DNA of 64,000 nt from Paulownia fortunei (Eukaryota; Streptophyta; Magnoliopsida; Lamiales; Paulowniaceae). Below the pieces are notes generated by a model that was not told where the DNA came from, searched no databases, and saw only the letters and a program-made list of their open reading frames with translations. This document shows positions 51,401-62,426 of the stretch, piece after piece; within the stretch, counting starts at the first letter, position 1, and the number at the start of each line of letters is the position of its first letter. The translations under genes and the position numbers were made by a program. The DNA is taken from NCBI GenBank assembly GCA_019321725.1, contig CM033110.1, positions 20,019,278 through 20,083,277 on the forward strand. The letters run 5' to 3'.

Positions 51401-53616
51401 TCACCTTCATCGTCAACTTTTAAGTTTTTCTTCACGTGGTCAAAGTCCACGAGAACCTTACTATCAAGTGCATTAGGATTCTACAGAGTAAATCCAAAAC
51501 ACGTTATGAGACTTAATTCAATCATGCTTCTAAAAATTCTTCTTGGATACCTATCACTTCAACCACGATTAGAGATAATGAAATGATTTCTTACCTGAAT
51601 GGTTATAATGTCTTCCTTAGTGAATGGTTCATCAGTGAGAAGCTCCTTCCAGTTTTTAGTTTTAATGTTTAATTCCTTAATTGCCTAGCAGCAACAGTTC
51701 CAATGAATGAGAATATATATAGTTAAGTGAATGGTAATGGAAGACTTACAAAACATAAAGGAACATACCTCGTGACAGAACACATTTCCTGTAGTTTTTA
51801 CAGCAACTATGTGTGTGAACTCCGTGAAAACTTTATTTAGAACAGGGCAATGATACTCTCCTACAAAAAGAAATTTGTGTAAAAATCTACAACAAATGTA
51901 GCATTCAAAGTTTGGGAAACCGCGGATTGATAGTTAAGAAAGCGAAGTCAAAAACACCAAAAGGTCCTAAATCTTTTTTCCATCCTATCCTCTAATACAA
52001 CGATACGAGGTCTATTTACTGCTGTTGCCTAACTGTCTGCGGTTAACTTCATTTTTCTACACATCAATTTATGCAAGGTGCATTTCACATGGTGGTCAAG
52101 TGCCTTATGTGTAAACCATAAGAGTGGAGCGACATATGACCCACTAAGAGTAAAACAACAGCCAGCAATAGGATATAATACAAAAAATGATTATATTTGA
52201 AAAAATAAACATCATTCTTTATTGACCCACAAGAGGAAAATAACCAGATAAGATGGTAATATTCCTCAAGCTATTAATCTTACATATCCAACTTTTCCGA
52301 TTGTCAACTAAATTTTGCAGTTCATGACCTGATAAATAAAAGCATATGATCTCCGGAAATTCAAACTACGTAAAACTTCCTCAAAATCACAGGGGAAAAA
52401 TATTAAATAACTCTCAAATAACATGGTTATGCACTCATTCATGAAGAAGAAAAATCCTTAAGTTGCAGTTGAATTGTAACCATTCAACAAGTATCTGACA
52501 CTGCAATTCTTGATGAAGGTTAACTAGGCTGCATTATTAGATAAAGTTATTGATGAGAGTGAAACAACATGAGGAAAATGTTTGGAGATCAATGTTGAAA
52601 AGATAACCTAAATGAGCTGCATTCCATGCATTATCTGCTCCCTGATTAGTGCACCAAACTTTGTATCTATCATTTGTCAATGGAATAGGCGATATCACCT
52701 AATGTAAAATTATCAGTTTTAGGTCAAAAACTGCAATTGAGTGACCTCTTCACTGCAAAGACCAATGACCCTAGGAAGTGCAGGATGATGATTTTGTAAT
52801 ATGTTAAATCCAACACACATTTGTACCTTTCAGATAATCTAACAAATTGGCTTCTATTCAGCCAACGAAAATAACAGAATTGCTTCTCATTCTACTAGTT
52901 CTCATATTTAAAGTCTATTAATTCCATCTAAAAACACAGTTTATATTTTCTCAATTCCGAAGGCTTCAAACTGCTCCTATTTCATACTAATGCTATACGG
53001 AACTGGAAAAATTTCAAGCCTAGGCCTACGTGAACACATGTCAGTAGCTGTAACTTCCAATTTAAATTAGCATATCAAATCCAATACGAAGGTTAACAGA
53101 GCTGATAATAATACCTTCCGAGTTCTTGTGGAAAGAGAGTGGAATCAAATCCTCTTGCTTGAGTGTAACTCCAGTTACCGGATGTCTCCCGTACTTCCTG
53201 ATGTATGGGATTATGTTCCTAAACACCACGTGACAAAATCAGCATAAACAACCATCATTTTCAGCAACCAATTCACAACTCACTTAAAAAACCAAAACTC
53301 GTAGTAAACAAAAACTTGTAAGTGCTAACATGAGCTCAAATACACTGCCATCTGCAGTGCAAACGGGGACTTCAAACGGCGTAAACGTGAGACTGCATCA
53401 AAAATTCAAAAGTTAATTAATTTCTCAAAACGAGTAACAAAAAAATCACACGACGCTAGAAAGGGTAAGGCGAAAGCGGGATTATTACGCGCAGCAATAG
53501 AAAGGGAGGCGTTTAAAGGGGGTGCCGGATTCTTTGGATTTCGCGCCGCCCCACTCGGTGGCCCACTCCGTTTTCGTTATGAACATCCGGTCTTTGCTGT
53601 GCTGCTTCTTCCCCAT
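48454..53616 (-). CDS. PUB49: U-box / cyclophilin-type peptidyl-prolyl isomerase, PUB49-like
   Basis: Nuclear protein combining an E3-ligase-type U-box with a cyclophilin domain, the plant counterpart of human PPIL2/CYP60. Eleven exons: 53489-53616, 53330-53392, 53115-53218, 51769-51860, 51595-51684, 51405-51480, 50954-51318, 49718-49974, 49334-49622, 48765-48875 and 48454-48663. They total 1785 nt, 594 aa, with all phases closing; Arabidopsis PUB49 is about 595 aa. The N-terminus [20 protein letters not shown] leads into the U-box (about 38-115: [40 protein letters not shown]). A charged, Ala-rich linker spans about 185-330. The cyclophilin domain (about 345-500) has [40 protein letters not shown] and [19 protein letters not shown]. 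The C-terminus contains acidic ESDEEEEGK and basic AKKRKLG, a possible NLS. By alignment, the cyclosporin-contact Trp of cyclophilin A is replaced here by His. Confidence 0.96.
50490..50565 (-). repeat. Possible SINE-like fragment in PUB49 intron 7
   Basis: On the minus strand, AGTTCGATGCTAGCC (about 50505-50519) resembles a box B promoter element of a tRNA-derived SINE. The box A match upstream is poor and no target duplication was found. Confidence 0.2.
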
Positions 53617-54854
53617 TTCTGCAGTTCACTTGAGTTGTCTGTGAGCTAGAAGTTTGATCGAGTACGGACTAGGTTAGGGTTTGGGGGGAATTTGTGTGAA
53701 TCACTGAGAAGAGTGGGGTTTGAATTTCGATTGTTTTGAAATATGCTACAGGAGGAAAGGCGGTGGGTAATATTAGAAATGGAAGTTGCGGCCGTTGAGA
53801 CGGTGGTCGCAACCTCTTTGTCCGGTAGTCTTAATTCGGAGCCCAATCAGAGATCCATAGCGGTTCGGATCGTGATCCTAATGAACCTGTTGGATATTAT
53901 TCTCACCGCTCTAACTTTTCAACACTTTTCAAAATAACCCTCGTGTGTGGGTTTTTTTTTTTTTTCAATGAGTGGGGATTAAAAATGAGCCTATTTATTA
54001 ATGTTTACGTTGCTGGGCGAGATGGACTTTCAATAAAAAACGAATTTCAAGGGTATTACTCTATAGCGGGTTTTCAATAAAAAATGACATTCAAAGTTCT
54101 TACTTTTATACACTTTAAAAAATTAGCATTAATATGTTATTCTATGTATTTCTTATAAAAAAAAATGTTATAAGATTTTAATTAATAGACAAAAAAATCA
54201 CATAAATTCTTTATTAAAATAGTCACTTATAAATTCTTTTTCTACTAGAGGCCATTCCAAATAATAAATATATGTTTTTTTTGATAAATTATAAAAACTA
54301 CCCCTATAATTTAATTTACTTACAAAAAATTATATAATTTTTAAAATTACAAAAATCCATGTAGCTAATAGACATCCAAATATTCTTTAGATTGTATTTG
54401 TACGAAAGTATTTAGATTTGATGGGAGAATTTAGAGAGAATAATTGCAAATACTTCATATAAAATAATTTTAAAATTTATAAATAAATTAAAAAATAATT
54501 TAAAATAAGAGTTTAATAATTTAAAATATATTATATTATGAGATTATTCAAATAATGTGAATTGATTTGCTACTATAGACATGCATAGAATTACTTGGTC
54601 GTGTAAATTGAAATTGAATGGAAACTTTATCCCAATTGAAATTAATAACTAAACGACCATCAAAGGGTTTTTAAGGTAACAAAGTCACGACCACAAGTGC
54701 GTTTACGTTTGGGGGCAAAACTACAATTTTCCAAAATTTAAAAGAAAATCTGCTTTTGGAGATCTGGGCTTGGGCCGGAAATGTTATAATGGGCCTTGTT
54801 TCTGCGTGGTGCTGTCTAATACAAAGCGAAGCAGAAAGACTGCTTGGCCACAGT
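53617..54854. other. Divergent promoter region between PUB49 and the unknown-function gene
   Basis: The first 300 bp, next to PUB49, are mixed-composition leader and promoter with a telo-box. Then very AT-rich DNA to about 54650. Small open frames on both strands here are fortuitous. Confidence 0.6.
53674..53682 (-). promoter_or_regulatory. Telo-box upstream of PUB49
   Basis: The minus strand reads a perfect AAACCCTAA, about 58-66 bp upstream of the PUB49 ATG, in the likely leader or core promoter. Confidence 0.6.
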
Positions 54855-57108
54855 ATGGGTGGGGGTCGGAGTAGCAGCAGCTGCAGCATGAGCAGTGGGG
54901 AGGAAGACGGGGATGCCGAGTGGAGGGCCGCCATAGATTCCGTGACCACCGCCGCCACCTTTATCAAGCACGACTCCAACGACCTTCTGTCCTTGTCCAG
55001 CGCCCGTGCAACCCATGAAGACGAAGACGAAAAGTACAAACCCCAAAATATCAAACATTACCAAATCAAGGTATCACTCTTCTACTTTCCCTTATTTAAT
55101 AATTTGTTATGTTAGTATACATCCCATTGGGACTGCAGGCTGATAATAAAAACTAAGCAGAATTTATGCCTCTTCAAATGACAGTGTGTGGCAAGAATCA
55201 GTGGGCAGTTCATATGATTAAGCTAAAGTCTGCATTTTTTCATTTTACTATTGTTACTCAAGTTGATGAAATGTTGTTTATGTGTTTGATTGTTGGTTTG
55301 GTAAATGAGAATTGAGAATGCGAATGCTCTGTTCTTTGGCAGTTATACTCGTCTGTTTTATGATGAGCATAATAATATGCCCATCCAATAGCCTCCTACT
55401 CAACGATAATCGAAGTACAGAAAGGTCTGATGTGATTTTCTTCGAGTCTGTGCTTTCACGTTCTCATAATGTTATTTATGTGGTGAGATCATGAGATTGC
55501 TAATCCTGTCTTGTTCTTGTTTGGTTTTATGAAATTCGTACTAGCCAGTTGTCCTTATATTCTCCATATTGAAGATTAGATGAGTGTGGTTCCTTCATTC
55601 CAAAACATGAATCTTGTATGTATATTGAAACTAATATGTTGTCAATTGTAACTCATAAATGAAAAATTCTTTTATCTCTAAACCTGTTTTTTTTTTGGTG
55701 ACTTTGATCCAATCTAATATGCCTCTGAAACATTTACTTTGTTTATAAATCTGGTTTAGGTGTTTACTAAATTTCTGAGTTCTTTTTGGAGCTTCATGTG
55801 GTCTGCTATGAATGTGCATCTTGTTGAGTTATTATTTTCTTTTTTGCTTAGTTGTCAATTGTGAAGCTGGCTTCCGAATAAGCCGGCTTAGGGTAGGTTG
55901 GGGAAGGGGTTGATGGTCGGGTGTCGGTAGGAGGTTGGATGATACTTCATTTTTTTTTCTTCATATTTTGCATATTTAATATAATAAACAGGTAAAGTAG
56001 TAATTTATATTATACTCAGGTTTGGTCTAAAGTCCAAGTTATCATAGTCCAAAAGAAACAATATGATAAATTTAATTGAGGAGATTATAGGTAAAAATGA
56101 ACATGACCTATGAGTGACGAATCACTAGAATTTTTTTAAATTTTGTGGATGCCCATATGTATTGGTGATTGAATTGTACCCATCTAATTTGACATGATGG
56201 AAGAAAAATGAATCCAGGCATTGGATGTTGTAAACTGTATAATTCTTACCAATAATGATATACTAAGCTAAATGATATGCTCCTGGCGAAAGAGGTGAGA
56301 GGATGACATATTAGACACTTTGTCTATGACAGGCTCAAAAGTTATTGGATGACATATTAGACAAGACTATTGAAGTGGTAACAGATACGGCTCATATTTT
56401 GGAGAAAGATCCTGCACTCAGTGATGCTGGAGTTCGACTTTTCAAACGTGCTCCCGCTGGGATAGTATTTGATCACAGAGGTGAGAGGATGTCAAATCAT
56501 AAGTATTGCAGACATCTTTCTGCTTAAGTTTCAATAAGAACCTTACTAGCTGAAATTGCCTAATTATTTCTCTTGCTAAATGTAACGGACTATTTTTTAG
56601 AGTGGACTTTTTTGTTTGTTTTCTTCTTTGATATTAAATTTTGTTCGTTTTCTTCTTTGATATTAAATTTTGTTCCTGCTATTGTTAACTTGTGGTTGAT
56701 AATAAAAGTTGTACTCTGTTACCAGATGAGCTTCATGGACCAAAAAAGAAACCAAAACTTGTACCTGGAGAAGAGCTAGATGAAAAATCGAAAAAGGTGT
56801 GCCTATCTCTGGTGTTGCTAACGATTTATCCTATTCCTCAACTCTCATCTGTGTTTCACCTTTTGAAGAGCCTCAGTATTTTTCGTGAGTTTTTGTAGTT
56901 TAGGAAGCAACTTCAATCTGCTGCTGTTGATGGGGCTGATATAATTGCTGCGGCAAGAGCTGCAGGCCGGAAGTCATTAGCTAAGCTTGAAGCTAGAGAA
57001 GCAGCTGCTAAGGCAGCAGCAAAAAGAGAGGAAGAACGAGTAGCAGAGCTGAAAAAGATGAGGGGAGAAAGATGGCTTCCTTCTGTAGCCAGACAAATGC
57101 ATACTTGA
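54855..57108 (+). CDS. Conserved-looking plant protein of unknown function
   Basis: Four exons: 54855-55070, 56333-56480, 56726-56796 and 56899-57108. They total 645 nt, 214 aa, with consistent phases. I do not recognise the family with confidence. The N-terminus is Ser-rich and acidic (MGGGRSSSSCSMSSGEEDGD, then AEWRAAIDSVTTAATFI). Exon 2 encodes a helical segment (LLDDILDKTIEVVTDTAHIL) and RLFKRAPAGIVFDHR. Exon 3 has basic HGPKKKPKLVPGEELDEKSK, a possible nuclear localisation signal. Exon 4 is a long Ala/Glu/Lys helix (AAARAAGRKSLAKLEAREAA) ending ERWLPSVARQMHT. The start is chosen at the ATG immediately before the Gly/Ser stretch. An in-frame ATG at 54789 would add a 22-residue N-terminus and cannot be excluded. 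The exon 4 acceptor must be TTGTAG|TTTAGG because the nearer TTTAG breaks the frame. Confidence 0.75.
56291..56317. repeat. Chimeric filler duplication copied from both ends of exon 2
   Basis: Positions 56291-56305 (AGAGGTGAGAGGATG) equal 56477-56491, the end of exon 2 plus its donor. Positions 56301-56317 (GGATGACATATTAGACA) equal 56347-56363 near the start of exon 2. The two copies are fused through a shared GGATG, just upstream of the exon 2 acceptor. Confidence 0.75.
56618..56675. repeat. Perfect 29-bp tandem duplication in intron 2
   Basis: The unit beginning GTTTTCTTCTTTGATATTAA and ending TTTTGTTC occurs at 56618-56646 and again at 56647-56675 without mismatch. Confidence 0.9.
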
Positions 57109-58270
57109 ATATGGCCAGGGCTGGGCTTACGTAAGGCACTGATGTCCTGCGTGTATGCTAGTTCTTTCCAGTTCTCTCTGTCCCTGCCCTTGGATAATTT
57201 CTGCTTTCGTCGTGGTGAGCTTTCATCTTATGGCCATTTGGGCTGTACAACGTGCAAGTTTGAAGTTTAAAACTCTCCTCCTGCCATGGCAAAGCAAAAC
57301 CTGTCCAAGGATATGGGCAATTTGATCGAGTTCTGTTTGTCTTTCTGAGTCATATGGTCTTGGTGACACATTGTTGCCAGTTGCACGTTAATTTATGTTG
57401 TAGGTGCCAAAATCAAAATGACATCATTGAAAGATAATGTCTTCCTCTGCAATTTTATGGGCACATTTTTCCTTCAAAATCACAGGCTTCTCAAATCACT
57501 ATCCACATTTTCAATGTATTTGTTCTGCCCATATAAATATTAACCTGTCAAGAAAGAAGAATATGTGTTGAATTCGCAGCATGGCTTCAGAGTCTCTGTT
57601 CCCACTTTTATTCCTATCCAATTTTGGGTGGGAAATGAGTAGAAGGGTTTAATGCGGGAAAGTTAGGTGATTGTCATTCAAAACAATGAATACACTCACC
57701 AGTCACCCCTTAGAAGATGATATACCCATAGTTACTAGTGAAATGTTGATATACTCGCATTTAATTTAATAGTATAAAAATAGAATTTGAGTAGAACCAA
57801 GTGAATAGTATCTATTATACACGAGAAGCCTTTGATTAATTGTTTTATAATCCGCTAAGGGCAAAAAGTCTCCCTATTTAGAGGGTGTTTGGATAAACTT
57901 TTAAACAAACATATTATAAGATATAAAAGAGCTCATAAAATGTTGGGGATTTTGTATAAATTTAGGAGAGGAGCTTATAAACTAAAAAAATAAAATATTG
58001 AAACTTAAAAACTCCTTACAATTAATTAATGAGTTCTCATTTCATTTTTTTAAAATCTTAATAGACTCCTTTAAATTGATCATATAAATTAAATACTTAT
58101 TATTACTAACGTCTTGTAAATTCTACGATTAAAGATTTTAAAAGTTTATTTAAAAATAAATTTTAATATTTTATAAATTTCAATTTTCAACAAAATTGTG
58201 TAAGATGTAGAAGCTGATTTGATATTTTAAGTTCACGCAGCCAAACACGCTTTTAGTTGAAACTGAAAAG
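57109..58270. other. Intergenic region upstream of RPL26
   Basis: 3' flank of the unknown-function gene, then an AT-rich stretch that includes a MITE-like segment (57890-58250). No coding gene seen. Confidence 0.6.
57890..58250. mobile_element. MITE-like element next to the RPL26 promoter
   Basis: The left end GGTGTTTGGATAAACTTTTA (57892-57911) and the right end, read on the minus strand as CGTGTTTGGCTGCGTGAACT (about 58231-58250), share GTGTTTGG and an AACTT-AAA continuation as imperfect inverted repeats around about 300 bp of AT-rich non-coding DNA. A target duplication could not be fixed, so the superfamily is unassigned. Confidence 0.4.
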
Positions 58271-58414
58271 GCCCAAAATCCAAACAGAAGAAGCATAGAG
58301 AAGGCCCAATTATTGAACTCAAATGAATTTACAGCCCAGATTAAAGCCCAAAAGGAGTAATCCAAGATTTCCCTCTGCCCATACAACCCACTATATATAT
58401 ACCAAAAACCCTAA
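58271..58414 (+). promoter_or_regulatory. RPL26 promoter: site II motifs, TATA box and telo-box
   Basis: Four GCCCA cores (58271, 58304, 58334 and 58346; the reverse complement of TGGGC site II elements) precede a TATATATAT box at 58392-58400. A perfect telo-box AAACCCTAA follows at 58406-58414. The combination of site II motifs and a telo-box is the established signature of plant ribosomal-protein promoters active in dividing cells. The ATG lies 76 nt after the telo-box. Confidence 0.75.
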
Positions 58415-58489
58415 CCCTCTACCCCTCGGCAGCCCTCACGCAGTGTCTGTAGAGAAACCCAGCGACACTTTTCACATCCGGCGGCGAAA

Positions 58490-58930
58490 ATGAAGTACAA
58501 CCCACGCGTCTCCTCCTCCCGGAGAAAGAACCGGAAGGCCCACTTCACCGCGCCGTCGAGCGTCCGCCGCGTTCTGATGAGCGCCCCTTTGTCCGGTGAC
58601 CTTCGGTCCAAATACAACGTCCGGTCCATGCCCGTCCGCAAGGATGATGAGGTTCAGGTGGTCCGTGGCACATACAAGGGCCGTGAAGGGAAGGTAGTCC
58701 AGGTCTACCGCAAGAAATGGGTCATCCATATCGAGCGGATCACCCGTGAGAAGGTTAACGGATCCACCGTCAACGTTGGTATCCACCCCTCCAAAGTAGT
58801 TATCACCAAGCTCCGCCTGGATAAGGACCGCAGGTCACTCCTCGACCGCAAGGCGAAGGGACGGGCTGCTGCTGATAAGGACAAGGGGACAAAGTTTACC
58901 GCAGAGGATATTATGCAGACCATCGATTGA
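58490..58930 (+). CDS. RPL26: 60S ribosomal protein L26 (uL24)
   Basis: Cytosolic large-subunit protein near the peptide exit tunnel. Single exon, 146 aa, the normal length. It opens [20 protein letters not shown], the conserved basic N-terminus. The KOW motif is in [20 protein letters not shown] (about residues 50-70), followed by [20 protein letters not shown] and [20 protein letters not shown]. The C-terminus is Lys-rich and ends [11 protein letters not shown]. The coding region is markedly GC-richer than its surroundings, as is common for highly expressed ribosomal-protein genes. Convergent with VDAC. The Arabidopsis syntenic copy is probably At5g67510. Confidence 0.97.
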   Translation: MKYNPRVSSSRRKNRKAHFTAPSSVRRVLMSAPLSGDLRSKYNVRSMPVRKDDEVQVVRGTYKGREGKVVQVYRKKWVIHIERITREKVNGSTVNVGIHPSKVVITKLRLDKDRRSLLDRKAKGRAAADKDKGTKFTAEDIMQTID

Positions 58931-61900
58931 TGGGTCAATTAATTACGGTTGTTTTGGTAATATTTTTCGGTTATATTATTGGATTTTGATTAATGAATGT
59001 TGATGACAGGGAGAGGGACTAGAACTATGTCATACTATGTTATGTTGCTCTTGATGGTACTCTGATTTTGTTTTATTCCAATGGAATGCTGATAGTTATG
59101 GGTCTTCAATATTGAACTAATTGTCGATTTTTCTATTAACTGATTTGTTTGCTGATATATGGTCTCAAAACTTTTTTCAGCTATAGTTGCACTGAAACTG
59201 TTGCATCTTTTAATCTCTTGACATTTGATGCTTGCACTAATTGCATTCTTGAATCTCATGAGTTTTGAGATTGCTTTATGGCATGATTGCATATTCTGGA
59301 AAAGATATAGTTTTGTGTACATTTTAGTTCATGACATGTAATGTAAATTTTTTTTCTGTTAAATTTTGAAGTTGGGGCCATTGAGATTATTGTTCGGCGG
59401 AACTATTGAGATCAGTATGAGTATATTGGCATAGAAATGGACTAGGAGATCTCTTTTGGGTAATGCTCTCTTGCTCCTTTTTCTATCTCAGCTGAAGTGA
59501 GATGGACTTTTTATTAAAGAGCTGTTGACTACTTTGAGATGATTACCAATATGGTTGTTTGATAACTCAGTATATTCAATATCCTTGTCCCTTCTCAGTG
59601 TGACTTGCTGGTGCTCTATGCTTTTGACAAGAGAACTTATTCTTTATTGGCCTTGCATCCACTTGGAGTTGCATTCCCATGGCATTTTAGCGACTATGTT
59701 TTTGCTCTATTCCGTTGTCCGTTGTAGTTGGCTAGTTGCCTAACACCATGCATCATATTTTTCATTGGCCATACCTTTCCGTTTTGGGTTACACGTTCAA
59801 CAATGATTGATTACTTGTCATCCGAATAAAACTGAAAAGGTTGAAATGGCTCTCCTTGTTAAGCTGCACTCCAATACAGCTTTTCTGTGCCTAAAACCGA
59901 AGAAGTTCGTTTTTGACAACATATTCAGATTCTTGCTTCTGGTCTATGGTCATGCTATTTAGGGGCAATTGTGGATTGTGTAGGATAGAATTATTTTAAA
60001 TTGCTGATTTAGGCTGTCAGCTGTTCTTCATGCGAGCAGTGGTGGAGGGTTATTTGTTTTGAAAGTCACCTTGTTAGTTCTGTTATTTTGAGACACTGAT
60101 AGTTTAATTTGAGAATTACTTTATCTGTTTGGTTGCATCTAGTTGTGTGTTTTTGGTTTTCCATTTCGAGCTTTTTTATTATATAGTTTTCTCACTCTTA
60201 TGGCTATAATAATATGTTTTGATAGCCTTTAGATAAAAGGGCTCGACTGCTAAAGCTTAATCTAGTTTGGTGCAACTTGATACTTCCCTTAGTTTTAGGG
60301 CTAAGTGTACTTATCTTCAGAATCCCATCTGAAATAGTTGAAATAATTAAATTATCAAATTTTCTTCCTTCTTTCTTTTCATAATTAAAAAAATCTTTAT
60401 CATGTTTTTCTTTAACAAATGCAAAAAAAAAGGAACAAATGATTTTAACTATTCTATTTTATTTTTTGATTATCTTTTTTATCATTATTTTCTTTTTGTC
60501 TTGGAAGGGCAATAAGGAATATTAGAAAAAGGTGTTAATAACAAAACGTTAACTTAACAATGTGTAAGCTATTATTAATGTTATGTATGGGTAAAAATTA
60601 TATTTGTATTTTAGATACTATGAATTTCTAGGGTAATGATATTTAAATTCAGCTATATAAACATTACAAATAGACCCTTTATTAAATACATAAACATTAC
60701 TAAGCCAACCATGAGCAGAATGATGATTTAGTAAATTGATAATATTTTTTATTTGAGGCAAAATTATTAGTTTATGATGTCCATTTGTTTATTAACTAAA
60801 ATAATTTAGAGAGAAGGTTTTTGTAATTATGAAATATGAAGGGTAGAAGTTGGTAATTTAATTATTTTAGAGGGAGATAAATGTAATTAACCCTTTTTTC
60901 CAGTCAAATTTTGAACTTTATAGAAAGTTAATATATAAACTTCGAGCCTGAGAAATAGAACCCCTTCCCAAGTTCAAAGGAAATAGTTAGTGGACTGTTA
61001 CCAGCTCAATTTGAGATTCATCATAATATGGTTTTTAAATCAATTTAGGGTTCAGATTTTGAATCAAATTTTAACTTTGTGGGGAAAAAGATATCAGATC
61101 AACTTTAAGCCTTGAGGTGAAAAAAAAAAAAAAGAAAAAATTCTCTGTGGTTCAAAGGAATTGGTTACTGGACTAGTTTCCAGCACAATTTAAAGCTCAC
61201 GACTTCTGAAATCAATTGAGCCTAAAAAAAGCAAAAACTTTATACCTGAACGAGCAAAGCCAGAATTGACCTAAATTCAAGTCACTCTACCTAATCAATA
61301 TTAACGCAGGAAGAAAGACCAAGGAAAGAAAATACAAAAGGGTGAAAAGTAAAAGAGAAAAATATGGGAAAGAGAGTAAAACAGAGTATTGAGAAAACAG
61401 TAAGAAAGAAAAATAGAAAGGGGAAAGAAATAAAAATAAAATGTGTTTAATAATTTGATTTCTTTATTTTTCTCACTTGAATAATTATAGATGATTTAGT
61501 TTTCTTTTCTTTAACTTTTAGTTATTCTATTATTTTGGTAATCTTATTAGGTTCATGGACATTAATATGTGTGTATATATATGACACAAATTTATATAAC
61601 AAAAAATATATAATTCAAGTCAATCGATTTTCTCAAATAAAGCCAATTGGTCAGTTTGATTTTTTCAATTGATCAAACTAGTGACTCATTGATTTAATTA
61701 ATTGTAAAATTTAATTATGGTTCGTTATAAACACTGCTCAAAATAGAGTTGAACACCATACATTATTTTCTTTTTCAATTTGATGTATGCAAGACGATCA
61801 CATGCGAGGTTCTTAGATGGTAATTTCCACATTCGAACATTCCTATTGGTACTACCTTTTCTTTTCTTTTCCTTTTGTTTTTTCTCTTCATAAAAGCTTG

Positions 61901-62426
61901 CAGATAAGAGAGTTGCCGTATCTGATGCTTTAGCACACCATTCATACATCTATAATTTACCAATATAAGTGTAAAGTATTTGTATTTTTACCAAAAAAAA
62001 AATAATAATAATAATGCTTGCAAAAAGGATGCAAAAAGACCTCGAAGAGGGAAAGGAAAAAATAGGGCTTTCTCCTACACATGCTAGACACGTATAAGAG
62101 AATCAAGCATGTTTGATGCCATGAAACCAAGCTTTTGCTCCCGTTTACACAACGAAGCTGTCAAAACAACGAGTTCACTGTTCACCACAGAACTCCAAAG
62201 AATACTGGTCATGTCAAAAAGCCTCAACAAGAAAGAGAGAGTAGGCAGTTGAAAAACTGAAAAAAAGATCAGGATCTTTCCCCGGGCATCAATGCAAAAT
62301 TTGTCAATCACCGAGGATCAGAAAACAGTATATTTCTGTAACTACTTATTGGCAATTCCTTCCGATGCAACCCAAAAATAACAGAAGTACTGGATTCAAA
62401 CTGCAACATACTTCAGCAAGGTTCTC
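58931..62426. other. Long convergent intergenic region between RPL26 and VDAC
   Basis: RPL26 3' UTR and flank, then AT-rich DNA with a diverged pair of direct repeats (60972-61020 and 61150-61199), purine-rich sequence near 61310-61440 and VDAC 3' flank. ORFs here are short and unrecognisable. Confidence 0.6.
60972..61199. repeat. Diverged direct repeat pair
   Basis: Two roughly 50-bp copies, each starting GTTCAAAGGAA and containing TAGT/ACTGGACT, CCAGC-CAATTT and a terminal ATTCA/GCTCA, lie about 178 bp apart in the same orientation. They may be remnants of a tandem duplication or a repeated element. Confidence 0.5.

Noticed and set aside
55360..55430. C/D-box-like pattern (ATGATGA near 55360, CTGA near 55425) in intron 1 of the unknown-function gene
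   Set aside because: No terminal stem pairing and no clear C'/D' boxes. Such short motifs are expected by chance in an intron of this size.
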